12,323 bases of DNA from Candidatus Roizmanbacteria bacterium CG09_land_8_20_14_0_10_41_9 (GCA_002774185.1 PEZG01000056.1:855-13177), one strand, 5' to 3'. Numbered from the stretch's first letter, positions 5,406-12,031 are shown. Notes: a model not told the origin generated them from the sequence alone. Translations and numbers: made by a program.

Positions 5406-8288
5406 TCAGTCTATTTCTTCTGCAGCGAGGTCTTTTTTGTTTCTCCAGATGGTATTATCGTCTCCGACAATGTTTGGAAAACCACTAACGATTTTGGTAT
5501 AGATGCCATAAACGTCGCTATAGGTGATTTTGTTGTTTATCAATTTATTTTGGGATGCCTTGCCGAGGAAATATACGCCGATTTTATTTTTTTCAATTTG
5601 ATTATCAACTACTTCATTATTGTTTGTTTTTATGTATATTCCGTTCATATTGGAGGTTAAAACGTTGTTGCGAATGATATTATTATTAGCCTTGCCGTAC
5701 AGATATATTCCATACTGACTGCTCTTCGTAATCTCATTTTTTTCAATTACGTTTTCCGACGAATTTTTATCTAAGAGAATGCCTCGTCTATTACTATAAA
5801 TTTTATTTTTAAGCAGTGTGTTCTTACTCGAGTTATCCAAACTTATTCCATCGGTATTATTAAACAGCTTATTATTCTCGATAATGTTGTTATCGGACAC
5901 TTCATGGAGCATGATACCGTGTCCTTTATTATTGTAAGAAACATTGTTACGGATAGTATTATTAATACAACGTTTGGAGAAGATCAGACCGTGCGTGCCA
6001 TTGTTATAAAACTTATTATTCTCAACGAGGAAACCATTGGAATCATCATGGGGATCCAGTCCATACCGAACATTGTCATAGAATTCATTCCCGCGCCAAA
6101 TCATTCCGGTCGCTCCAAAAGTATAAGCCCCAAAATAATTGTTATGGAATTTACTATTTATCACCTCTCCCGTGAGAAGCGTATTTTGCAGTTTACCTAG
6201 GCTCATCCTCCAGGAAATTCCGTATGGTGATTGGGAGTAGTCTTTTGGACGGGCATATCCAAGATAACCAATCTCAGAATTTATGACATCCATACGCGCT
6301 CCATCCTTGACGAGAATATAGCTTCTTCCGTCTGTGATTTCTTTGTCGTAATCTTTTTTCGTCTCATCCCACGAGGTTATTTTCACTCCGTCAATGAAGA
6401 CGTCGGAATTATAGGCGAGAAAAACAACAAAATTATTCTTTTTACTAGACATTCGGAGCCACTTAACCTCTTCCTTATTTAATTTTAATGTTATTCCGGA
6501 TTGCAGATAAAGATTGGCTTTTAAATCCCAAACACCAGGAGATACCTCATTTAGATATTCTTGGCCTACACTCGTTGAGATATCTGTCAAATTGACCACC
6601 GATCCCCTTCCTGAAACAATAATCGTGTTGGTTGATTGATCGTATGCGATCCTCAATACGTCGTCATAAATTCTCTGGTAATTGAATCTATACGAGGGAG
6701 TAAGTTTCAATTCTTTGGGAGGAATTGTCAAAATAGTTCCCGGTTTTACCCTGTTCCAGTTTGTTATTTTGCTTATATTAACATTGAGGAGATCTTCTAA
6801 TGAAATTTCAAATTTCTCGGCCACACTTGCTAAGGAGTCTTCAGATGTGAATTCATAACGCTTTGTCAAAAGACTTTCTGCGGTAAAAGACGATGCTCCT
6901 AGAACACTGGTATTAGTGTTTGCAGCCAAACTTCGCGCTCTGGGCAGGGTACTGGCCACTAATTTATTTTGCTGTTCCCGGGGAACAAAAAAAGTTTGAT
7001 ATTTGTTAAAGTAAACTCCGCCTGCTACCAGCGAAAAAATAAGGATGGTTGCAAGGTGAGGCAGGGCGAATTGAAAAGTGGTAGCTTTATTGAGTCTTGA
7101 TTTATGCCAGCGGGTAATCCATCCCTGGGTATTGATACTTAAAAGCGCGTAGATGCGGATGTACGCAGTCATAAAGTTAAAGAAAATGTAATATGGCAAT
7201 ATAACAACATCGCGGGGATATTTCTTCAGATATGGATACATTTTTATGGATCGGCTGATCAGCCACCAGACGAGGATGGTGAATACCGGTATCCATAGTC
7301 CAAAGATGAGCGAAATAACAAAATAAATAGGACTTATTAATAAGGTAAATGGTTGAATGGCTCGATCAATCAGATAAATAGCGTAAATCGGATACTTGAA
7401 AACCCAGCCTTGGAAAAGAGCCGTGAGATCGTTTCTCCAACTATTTCTTGTCCAACGGATTTGCTGATTGATAAATGTCGAAATTTTTCTTTCTCCAACG
7501 GTTGAGACTTGTGAAGTACTTTGGTAAGTGGTTTTCCACCCGGCTTCTTCAATCAGGTACGTCAAACGTTTATCCTCTCCGCTGACTACTTTTTCACCCA
7601 TGAACTTTTCATGCAGCATTTTATCCAATACGGGTAGTAAGGCGGATTTACGATAAAAAGCTGTTCTTCCGGAAAGACAAACGATCTGATTGCCTACCTT
7701 AGCCAAGAAAGGGAAATCGTCCCAGTAACGTTGTTCAAGCCTGGCGCCAAATAGCTTTTGAGCGAGAGTAGAGGGTTTTTGCAAGCTCTGTTTTGTTGCT
7801 ACTCCCCCCATTTTTGCGTCTTTAAATGGCGCAATTCCATTAATTAGCGTATCCGTAGTCCAGATGGTATCGCTGTCCACCAGCGCCAGTATTTCGCTTT
7901 TAGCTCTTTTTATTCCGTCGCCCAAAGCCTCGCGTTTTCCAGGGATTTTGGTAATAATCAATTTCGCATATGATTTTCCTTCATTAAATCTTTTAAAAAT
8001 ATCTATGCATTGTTTATCCGTATAATCAATGACCGCGATGATTTCGTTCGGCTTATTTTTGTCCCAAGTGTGTAAAGCTTGAAAAAATATTTTTGGATCT
8101 TCATTATAGACCGGGGTAACGACAGAAACGGATGTTTTAAATCCCGGTTTTTGAGGTTCATAGAATAATGCAGTAATTTTCTTGATAAACCAAACGGACC
8201 AACGCCATATGCCAATAAAACCAAGCGGGATGAAAAAAGGATACAGATCTAAGTAACGTGAAACATAGTAAATTATGGTGTTGTACAT
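5406..8288 (-). CDS. Fused processive glycan synthase (GT2) - LysM - AlgG-like mannuronan C5-epimerase
   Basis: 960 residues. A membrane helix (about 14-37) precedes a cytosolic family-2 glycosyltransferase: VVTPVYNED (56-64), D88, DSDT (138-141), SGED (236-239) and QQIRW (275-279), the D, DxD, xxD, QxxRW set of processive beta-glycan synthases such as Alg8, hyaluronan and cellulose synthases. Further membrane segments lie at about 302-345, 360-384 and 407-427. The remainder should be extracytoplasmic: a LysM domain (about 477-524, DSLASVAEKFEISLEDLL, ending GTILTIPP) and an AlgG-type right-handed beta-helix (about 555-935). The helix contains YGLDPHDDSNG with DPHD at 745-748, the catalytic motif of AlgG epimerases, then Asn-rich NNGIYI-type coils. 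Inferred role: polymerise and export a mannuronan-like chain and convert residues to guluronate. A hyaluronan-like product is the alternative, but the epimerase argues for alginate. It starts 14 bases after the dehydrogenase stop. Confidence 0.92.
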   Translation of the reverse strand: MYNTIIYYVSRYLDLYPFFIPLGFIGIWRWSVWFIKKITALFYEPQKPGFKTSVSVVTPVYNEDPKIFFQALHTWDKNKPNEIIAVIDYTDKQCIDIFKRFNEGKSYAKLIITKIPGKREALGDGIKRAKSEILALVDSDTIWTTDTLINGIAPFKDAKMGGVATKQSLQKPSTLAQKLFGARLEQRYWDDFPFLAKVGNQIVCLSGRTAFYRKSALLPVLDKMLHEKFMGEKVVSGEDKRLTYLIEEAGWKTTYQSTSQVSTVGERKISTFINQQIRWTRNSWRNDLTALFQGWVFKYPIYAIYLIDRAIQPFTLLISPIYFVISLIFGLWIPVFTILVWWLISRSIKMYPYLKKYPRDVVILPYYIFFNFMTAYIRIYALLSINTQGWITRWHKSRLNKATTFQFALPHLATILIFSLVAGGVYFNKYQTFFVPREQQNKLVASTLPRARSLAANTNTSVLGASSFTAESLLTKRYEFTSEDSLASVAEKFEISLEDLLNVNISKITNWNRVKPGTILTIPPKELKLTPSYRFNYQRIYDDVLRIAYDQSTNTIIVSGRGSVVNLTDISTSVGQEYLNEVSPGVWDLKANLYLQSGITLKLNKEEVKWLRMSSKKNNFVVFLAYNSDVFIDGVKITSWDETKKDYDKEITDGRSYILVKDGARMDVINSEIGYLGYARPKDYSQSPYGISWRMSLGKLQNTLLTGEVINSKFHNNYFGAYTFGATGMIWRGNEFYDNVRYGLDPHDDSNGFLVENNKFYNNGTHGLIFSKRCINNTIRNNVSYNNKGHGIMLHEVSDNNIIENNKLFNNTDGISLDNSSKNTLLKNKIYSNRRGILLDKNSSENVIEKNEITKSSQYGIYLYGKANNNIIRNNVLTSNMNGIYIKTNNNEVVDNQIEKNKIGVYFLGKASQNKLINNKITYSDVYGIYTKIVSGFPNIVGDDNTIWRNKKDLAAEEID

Positions 8289-8300
8289 TTTTTGTTAAAA

Positions 8301-8306
8301 ATTATA
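8301..8306 (-). promoter_or_regulatory. -10-like box overlapping the dehydrogenase stop
   Basis: TATAAT on the minus strand includes the TAA stop of the dehydrogenase and lies 12 bases before the synthase-epimerase ATG. It may give an internal near-leaderless transcript or may just be composition; no -35 was found. Confidence 0.25.
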
Positions 8307-9207
8307 GTCCGGATCCAACTATTTTCTTTTTTGCAAAACCGTTTTCACGAACCAGGGCATTATTAACATCAATAATTGCTTTTAATAGATGAGCATCATG
8401 GCCTTTCTGATGGATCCATTTTAGGAAGGCCTGAGTATCCTTTGGCAGACAATTTCCAGAAAAGGGCCCGAGATCACGGATGCCGTATTTTGAATTCCAC
8501 ATTCCTTCTGCGGAAAGGGCCGTTACGTCAAAAATTTTCTTAGTATCGAATCCAATTTTTTTTCCTATCTGCCTCATTTCGTTGAAAAATGTTATTTTGG
8601 CGGAATTATAAAGATTATGCACATATTTTTGGAACTCGGCCTCTTTAATCGTACATCGAAATATCGGACACTTAAATTTTTTATAAACATGTTTCAGCAT
8701 ATTTCCCGATGACTTATCATGTTCCCCTATTAAAATGATCCATGGATGGAGTGCGTCTTCATAAGCAGTCTTTTCTCTCAAATATTCAGGGTTCATGCAT
8801 AGTCCCAGGCTTTTTCCCAATTTCCGTCCGGAGTATTTTTCCACCATTTTAATCACGATATTTTCGGTCGTTCCTGGTGGAACGGTACTTTTTACAACAA
8901 CCAGATGATAATCTTTTTTGCTAAATTTTAAACGTTTTCCCAAATCGATTGACGCAGATGTTATCGGATCGAGGTTGATCTTACTATTGACAGTAGGGGT
9001 AGAAACCGTCAACATGCTAATATCAAAATCGTAGTCTCCGTCAAAAAGCTCCTCCTTGCTGTACGTGGTGTACCCGCCCTTGCGCAGTTTTTCTCTCTTT
9101 TCGAGATTGCCTCCTAGAAACGCTGTCTCAAAACCGTATTTTATAAAAACCTTTCCTGTTGCCTGACCAACTACCCCAGGTCCAATCACACAAATTTTTG
9201 GCTTCAT
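8302..9207 (-). CDS. Short nucleotide-sugar 6-dehydrogenase (UDP-Glc/GDP-Man dehydrogenase family)
   Basis: NAD-dependent four-electron oxidation of a nucleotide sugar to its uronic acid, supplying the synthase encoded next. In order: NAD-binding GPGVVG (9-14), STVPPGTT (107-114), NPEYLRE (139-145), the EAEFQKYVHN segment with the family Lys194 and Asn198, and GNCLPKD (251-257) with catalytic Cys253. It has only 301 residues; typical AlgD, Ugd or WecC enzymes have about 390-440 because of a C-terminal nucleotide-sugar-binding domain, which is absent here. The stop is followed after 14 bases by the next gene, so there is no hidden remainder. GDP-mannose versus UDP-glucose cannot be read from the sequence; the neighbouring AlgG-like domain and alginate lyase favour a GDP-mannose (AlgD-like) role. 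Confidence 0.9.
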   Translation of the reverse strand: MKPKICVIGPGVVGQATGKVFIKYGFETAFLGGNLEKREKLRKGGYTTYSKEELFDGDYDFDISMLTVSTPTVNSKINLDPITSASIDLGKRLKFSKKDYHLVVVKSTVPPGTTENIVIKMVEKYSGRKLGKSLGLCMNPEYLREKTAYEDALHPWIILIGEHDKSSGNMLKHVYKKFKCPIFRCTIKEAEFQKYVHNLYNSAKITFFNEMRQIGKKIGFDTKKIFDVTALSAEGMWNSKYGIRDLGPFSGNCLPKDTQAFLKWIHQKGHDAHLLKAIIDVNNALVRENGFAKKKIVGSGL

Positions 9208-9223
9208 ATTACATTTAGACTGT

Positions 9224-9245
9224 TTTGTAGGTTATATCCTACAAA
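9224..9245. promoter_or_regulatory. Operator-like inverted repeat at the polysaccharide operon start
   Basis: Arms TTTGTAGG (9224-9231) and CCTACAAA (9238-9245) are perfectly complementary around a 6-base AT spacer. The repeat begins where transcription from the minus-strand promoter at 9252-9280 should start, so it would cover about +1 to +22. It can be a repressor operator or a 5' hairpin in the mRNA. Confidence 0.5.
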
Positions 9246-9251
9246 TTGGAT

Positions 9252-9280
9252 ATTATATAGTGTAACCAATATCTTTGCAA
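9252..9280 (-). promoter_or_regulatory. Promoter of the alginate-like operon
   Basis: On the minus strand, TTGCAA (9280-9275), a 17-base spacer, then consensus TATAAT (9257-9252). The start is expected near 9245, leaving a leader of about 38 bases before ATG 9207, longer than elsewhere in the window. TTGCAA is self-complementary and could also act as -35 for a plus-strand TAAAAT at 9297-9302 (16-base spacer). Confidence 0.6.
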
Positions 9281-9309
9281 CAGTGGGTATTCTCCGTAAA
9301 ATACTAGCA

Positions 9310-9380
9310 GAAGCAAGTTCCAGCTTCGGACAAAATCAAAATTTCCTTCATGCCCTCTCCGCTTAGGGATTCAAACTAAT
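9310..9380 (+). repeat. Intergenic repeat, copy A
   Basis: Non-coding spacer between the dehydrogenase promoter and the DUF3800 gene. It contains AGCTTCGGACAA (9322-9333, identical at 11487-11498), TTTCCTTCAT (9342-9351, near-identical in copy B) and TTAGGGATTCAAA (9363-9375, identical at 11528-11540). GAAGC (9310-9314) can pair with GCTTC (9323-9327). Confidence 0.6.
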
Positions 9381-9400
9381 ATGAGCGAGAAATAAGAAAT

Positions 9401-9429
9401 TTGAAATATAATTATCGAAATAATATACT
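9401..9429 (+). promoter_or_regulatory. Promoter of the DUF3800 gene
   Basis: TTGAAA (9401-9406), exactly 17 bases, then TATACT (9424-9429). The start site falls at about 9436-9437, on the in-frame ATG at 9437. The TTG at 9401 that could be read as a start codon is therefore better explained as the -35 hexamer. Confidence 0.6.
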
Positions 9430-9436
9430 CAATGTC

Positions 9437-10351
9437 ATGATGCAGGGAAACTCTAATCTGTATATTGATGAGTCAGGCTCTGGGGCATTATACGAAAAAA
9501 GGAAAAATTATCGTTTTTTTTCGATGACTGGAGTTATATTCAACAAAGAAGAGCCAGAAAAAGCCTACCACTTATTAAATAAATGGAAAAATACTTACTT
9601 AATACGTCATAATCTACCCCTTCATGGTTCAGATCTATTTGAAGATCATATAGATGGAAAGACAAAGTTAGTTAAAAAATATAGAAAGATAGCTCTTAAT
9701 AAGATAAATATTTTTTCAAAAGCAATTGATGGACTTACTGAAATAATCCGAAGTTTGAACTTTGTTACAAGAATATATTATGTTGATCTATTTAAAGTTA
9801 GGACCGATTTACGACTGAATCCTTATATTATAGGCAAAAAACAAAATATTTTTAAACAGATAATTAATGAAGATTTAAATTGTCAATTACTTTATCCTGT
9901 AACAATAATATCAAATTATCTACTTGCGTTTCATGAAAAATATATAAACGAACGCCCTTCTAGATGTGGCTACATTTTTTATGAATCACAGGCTGAATAC
10001 AACTCAATAATAATGCAGAATTTTAATCAATTAATTTTAAAAACATACGGAAAAGATGGTAATTATACCTTTGGAGATGCGTTACTTGGTATAAGCTTTC
10101 TAAATAAGTCTGCCTTATGCCCTGGTATAGAAATAGCAGATTACATTGGTTATTGTGAGACGCAATTACTAAGAAACAGACATATAAAAAAAGAAATAGA
10201 ATGTTCGGAAAATAGATTTAAAATACTTAAGGATAATTACTTATCATTTAAGTCTGACATGAATATTAGAGCGATTAATGTTAGTCAAGAATGTATTGAT
10301 AGACTTAGGAAAATAAGAATTGAATCAAAACATAATAAAAAAGCGAGCTAG
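9437..10351 (+). CDS. DUF3800 domain protein
   Basis: 304 residues from ATG 9437; the frame is open to a TTG at 9401, but the domain begins at once with NLYIDESGSG and the promoter geometry supports 9437 (or the adjacent ATG 9440). Family marks: YIDESG (9-14), an LHGSDLF segment (62-68), FYESQAEYN (181-189) and the C-terminal IEIADYIGY (231-239), equivalent to the QxADxxAY block of DUF3800. These acidic residues resemble an RNase H-like nuclease core; the molecular function is not established, and the family is frequent in accessory and mobile DNA. The gene is visibly more AT-rich than its neighbours and is flanked by repeat copies A and B, suggesting acquisition. Its stop codon lies in a hairpin loop. 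Confidence 0.88.
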   Translation: MMQGNSNLYIDESGSGALYEKRKNYRFFSMTGVIFNKEEPEKAYHLLNKWKNTYLIRHNLPLHGSDLFEDHIDGKTKLVKKYRKIALNKINIFSKAIDGLTEIIRSLNFVTRIYYVDLFKVRTDLRLNPYIIGKKQNIFKQIINEDLNCQLLYPVTIISNYLLAFHEKYINERPSRCGYIFYESQAEYNSIIMQNFNQLILKTYGKDGNYTFGDALLGISFLNKSALCPGIEIADYIGYCETQLLRNRHIKKEIECSENRFKILKDNYLSFKSDMNIRAINVSQECIDRLRKIRIESKHNKKAS

Positions 10352-10360
10352 TGCTCGCTT
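10341..10360 (+). terminator. Hairpin overlapping the DUF3800 stop codon
   Basis: AAGCGAGC (10341-10348) pairs perfectly with GCTCGCTT (10353-10360); the four-base loop TAGT contains the TAG stop. No long T-run follows, so it may be a processing or stability hairpin. A second stem, GAGATAC (10369-10375) with GTATCTC (10386-10392), follows. Confidence 0.5.
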
Positions 10361-10413
10361 CCTTATGCGAGATACCCTTCTTCGAGTATCTCAACCACAT
10401 AATAAACTATTAA

Positions 10414-10438
10414 AAAAAGATTGTCAAGTGATCTTTTT
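10414..10438. terminator. AT-rich hairpin with T-run
   Basis: AAAAAGAT (10414-10421) pairs with ATCTTTTT (10431-10438) around a 9-base loop. The A and T runs make it usable in either direction. It is the third stem after the DUF3800 gene and the most terminator-like, though GC-poor. Confidence 0.4.
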
Positions 10439-10489
10439 ATAGTTTTAGCTCCTTATGAAGGTCTAAAGTAATATTTACCATATCATGTA

Positions 10490-10560
10490 ATCGAACCAAA
10501 CCTGAGGCTAATCAACAATTCCTTCATCCTTGCCCGCCTAGGAATTCAAATTAATAGGGC
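10490..10560 (+). repeat. Intergenic repeat, copy B
   Basis: Contains a 21-base block (10492-10512, beginning CGAACCAAACC and ending GGCTAAT) repeated exactly at 11438-11458, CAATTCCTTCAT (10516-10527, like copy A) and TAGGAATTCAAA (10539-10550, one base from the A and C version). Same orientation as the other copies; non-coding. Confidence 0.6.
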
Positions 10561-10568
10561 GCCATTAT

Positions 10569-10597
10569 TTGCTAAGTCTTCTTATTTAGATTATAAT
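10569..10597 (+). promoter_or_regulatory. Promoter of the 10606-11367 gene
   Basis: TTGCTA (10569-10574), 17 bases, then TATAAT (10592-10597). Transcription is expected at about 10604-10606, at the ATG itself, so the message is leaderless. Confidence 0.6.
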
Positions 10598-10605
10598 TTC
10601 ACCTG

Positions 10606-11367
10606 ATGTCTTTTACCGAAGGGGTTTTTCCAGGCGGGTTCCAAAAACGTTATTTAAACAGCTCTGCATTTAGGGTAGTTCTTCCAAGATATCGTGAAGC
10701 AGAGCAAGGATGGGGACGCTACAATAGTCATAGTAGTCGTTACAACGAATTATTTAGAACAGTATTAGCTCCAGAAACATTATTTACGTTAGCTGAAGAA
10801 ATAAAAAGTAGAAAAGGCGGTTTGATAGGTATGGATCTATGTGGCCAAGGGGACTTTTTAGCAGAACTAGGAGCGACCAAAGGCATCTCTGTTTGTCTTC
10901 GTCATTATTTTAAAAGATGCGCGTTACCTTCAGATGTTTTGGATAAAGTTGATGCTAATTTGCTGGAAAATCAAACGTGGGACATATTGGATCAATGGGT
11001 ATCGTTAAACGGAAATCCAGATCTTATTGTGTGTGCCCCGGGTGGAGCCGTAGAAGCGCTTTTAGACTGGGGAGCTTTTGACGATGATACGGGTCGATTT
11101 AAACATTCGAGAGCCACCTTTTTTTGGTTACTGAAAAAAATGACTGCACTACTTTCACAAGATGGTACTTTATTATTTGAGCTTCAACGTGGTAACACAA
11201 GATATTGGTTATCTAATACGAGAATTTTTAATCATCTTCCAGGAGATATTGCAGTTTCAGTTAACGCTGCAGTCGGAGTGCTTAGAGTGACAAAAATTCC
11301 GAAATCAACAAATCCGGACATTGTCGAAAGAAAATCAGTGCGTGTACTTAGAGCAAGTAATTTGTAG
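10606..11367 (+). CDS. Orphan Rossmann/methyltransferase-like protein
   Basis: 253 residues, no membrane segment. The layout resembles a class I SAM-dependent methyltransferase: GLIGMDLCGQGDFLAELG (72-89) in the motif I position (hydrophobic strand, acidic residue, glycine loop), NPDLIVCAPGGAVEALLDW (137-155) at motif IV, LLSQDGTLLFELQ (182-194) like the post-motif hairpin, and a final strand VGVLRVTKIP (223-232). An Arg/Tyr-rich N-terminus (RVVLPRYREAEQGWGRYNSH) precedes it. I do not recognise a named family, and the motifs are degenerate, so catalysis is uncertain. It sits alone between repeat copies B and C with its own leaderless promoter. Confidence 0.75.
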   Translation: MSFTEGVFPGGFQKRYLNSSAFRVVLPRYREAEQGWGRYNSHSSRYNELFRTVLAPETLFTLAEEIKSRKGGLIGMDLCGQGDFLAELGATKGISVCLRHYFKRCALPSDVLDKVDANLLENQTWDILDQWVSLNGNPDLIVCAPGGAVEALLDWGAFDDDTGRFKHSRATFFWLLKKMTALLSQDGTLLFELQRGNTRYWLSNTRIFNHLPGDIAVSVNAAVGVLRVTKIPKSTNPDIVERKSVRVLRASNL

Positions 11368-11379
11368 CAATTAAGGTTA

Positions 11380-11545
11380 TGGCTTATGCTTAGCTTGCAC
11401 TAAGCTTGCCGAAGTGTGATCCACTCCCCGTCGCAACCGAACCAAACCTGAGGCTAATTGTGCCAGAAGTATTGGATTGGTATTGTAGCTTCGGACAAGA
11501 GAGACAATTTATTGAACTATACTCCATTTAGGGATTCAAAGCACT
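11380..11545 (+). repeat. Intergenic repeat, copy C (longest)
   Basis: Contains the 21-base block shared with copy B (11438-11458), AGCTTCGGACAA (11487-11498) and TTAGGGATTCAAA (11528-11540), both shared with copy A. It starts with a hairpin, GCTTAG (11388-11393) with CTAAGC (11400-11405), reinforced by outer GGC and GCC, which may terminate the 10606-11367 gene. A further stem, TTCAAAG (11535-11541) with CTTTGAA (11554-11560), lies at its right end, downstream of the minus-strand protease gene. Confidence 0.6.
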
Positions 11546-11584
11546 AGCTTTTTCTTTGAAAGGGCGTCCTGGAAGAATTAATGA

Positions 11585-12022
11585 CTACTTCTTTTTTAGG
11601 TGTAATTTAAAATTACATCGGTCAAAAAGAACGTCAAAATAATTAAAAAAACCATTTTGTCCAATAATCCCATACCCGTCATTAGAAATATCATACGAAA
11701 AAACAACCATTACTGTATCAAAAAAATGGTTGTTAACACCAAGTTCAAGCATCGCAATATGACCGACGCATGGTGTTTTATCTGCTTTAACACCTCCAAA
11801 CTTTATAGTACTCTTTAAACCGCTCCAGTCAATGCCAAGAATCTCCGCTAAATCAGCATGGAAAACATTAAAATCGGCACCAGAATCAACTAAAGCAAGA
11901 TAATTAACTACTTTTCCTTGATGGCGTAAATTTACTGTGATGAGAGGTTTTTTTTCCCAATTTTTTGCCCCGACAGGGTTTGTGTGTTTAGGCGTAACAA
12001 TATATGAAAAGGAGTGCCTCAT
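11585..12022 (-). CDS. Retropepsin-like (clan AA) aspartyl protease
   Basis: 145 residues, matching the single-domain retroviral-protease fold that works as a dimer. The catalytic motif is LALVDSGADFNVF (42-54, DSGA in place of the common DTGA), preceded by a strand (PLITVNLRHQGK), and the conserved hydrophobic-Gly block is YGIIGQNGFFNYFDVLFD (117-134). There is no signal peptide or membrane helix, so it is expected to be cytosolic; the substrate is unknown. It follows the DUF5678 gene by 9 bases on the same strand, with no promoter or ribosome site between, so translation is probably coupled. The pairing of a small DUF5678 protein with such a protease is recalled from other prokaryotic genomes. 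Confidence 0.88.
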   Translation of the reverse strand: MRHSFSYIVTPKHTNPVGAKNWEKKPLITVNLRHQGKVVNYLALVDSGADFNVFHADLAEILGIDWSGLKSTIKFGGVKADKTPCVGHIAMLELGVNNHFFDTVMVVFSYDISNDGYGIIGQNGFFNYFDVLFDRCNFKLHLKKK

Positions 12023-12031
12023 ACTTATTTG

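Noticed and set aside
5406..8288. Hyaluronan synthase plus UDP-glucose dehydrogenase (hasAB-like) locus
   Set aside because: The GT2 motifs alone would allow it, but the attached AlgG-type domain with DPHD and the neighbouring PL7 alginate lyase fit a polyuronate better. Kept as an alternative for substrate identity only.
8289..8301. Frameshift explaining the short dehydrogenase
   Set aside because: Only 14 bases separate its stop from the next start, so there is no room for a displaced C-terminal domain, and the next gene begins with its own membrane helix.
9304..9380. Minus-strand mini-ORF within repeat A (about 25 codons ending at 9304)
   Set aside because: Copies B and C break the same frame with stops and shifts, so the conservation is of DNA, not protein.
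9401..9436. TTG 9401 as start of the DUF3800 protein
   Set aside because: The TTG is part of a -35 hexamer with ideal spacing to TATACT, and the domain starts right after ATG 9437.
9310..11560. Integron attC sites or CRISPR array
   Set aside because: No GTTRRRY/RYYYAAC core pairs, no integrase, no regular short repeat-spacer periodicity; the repeats are too irregular and far apart.
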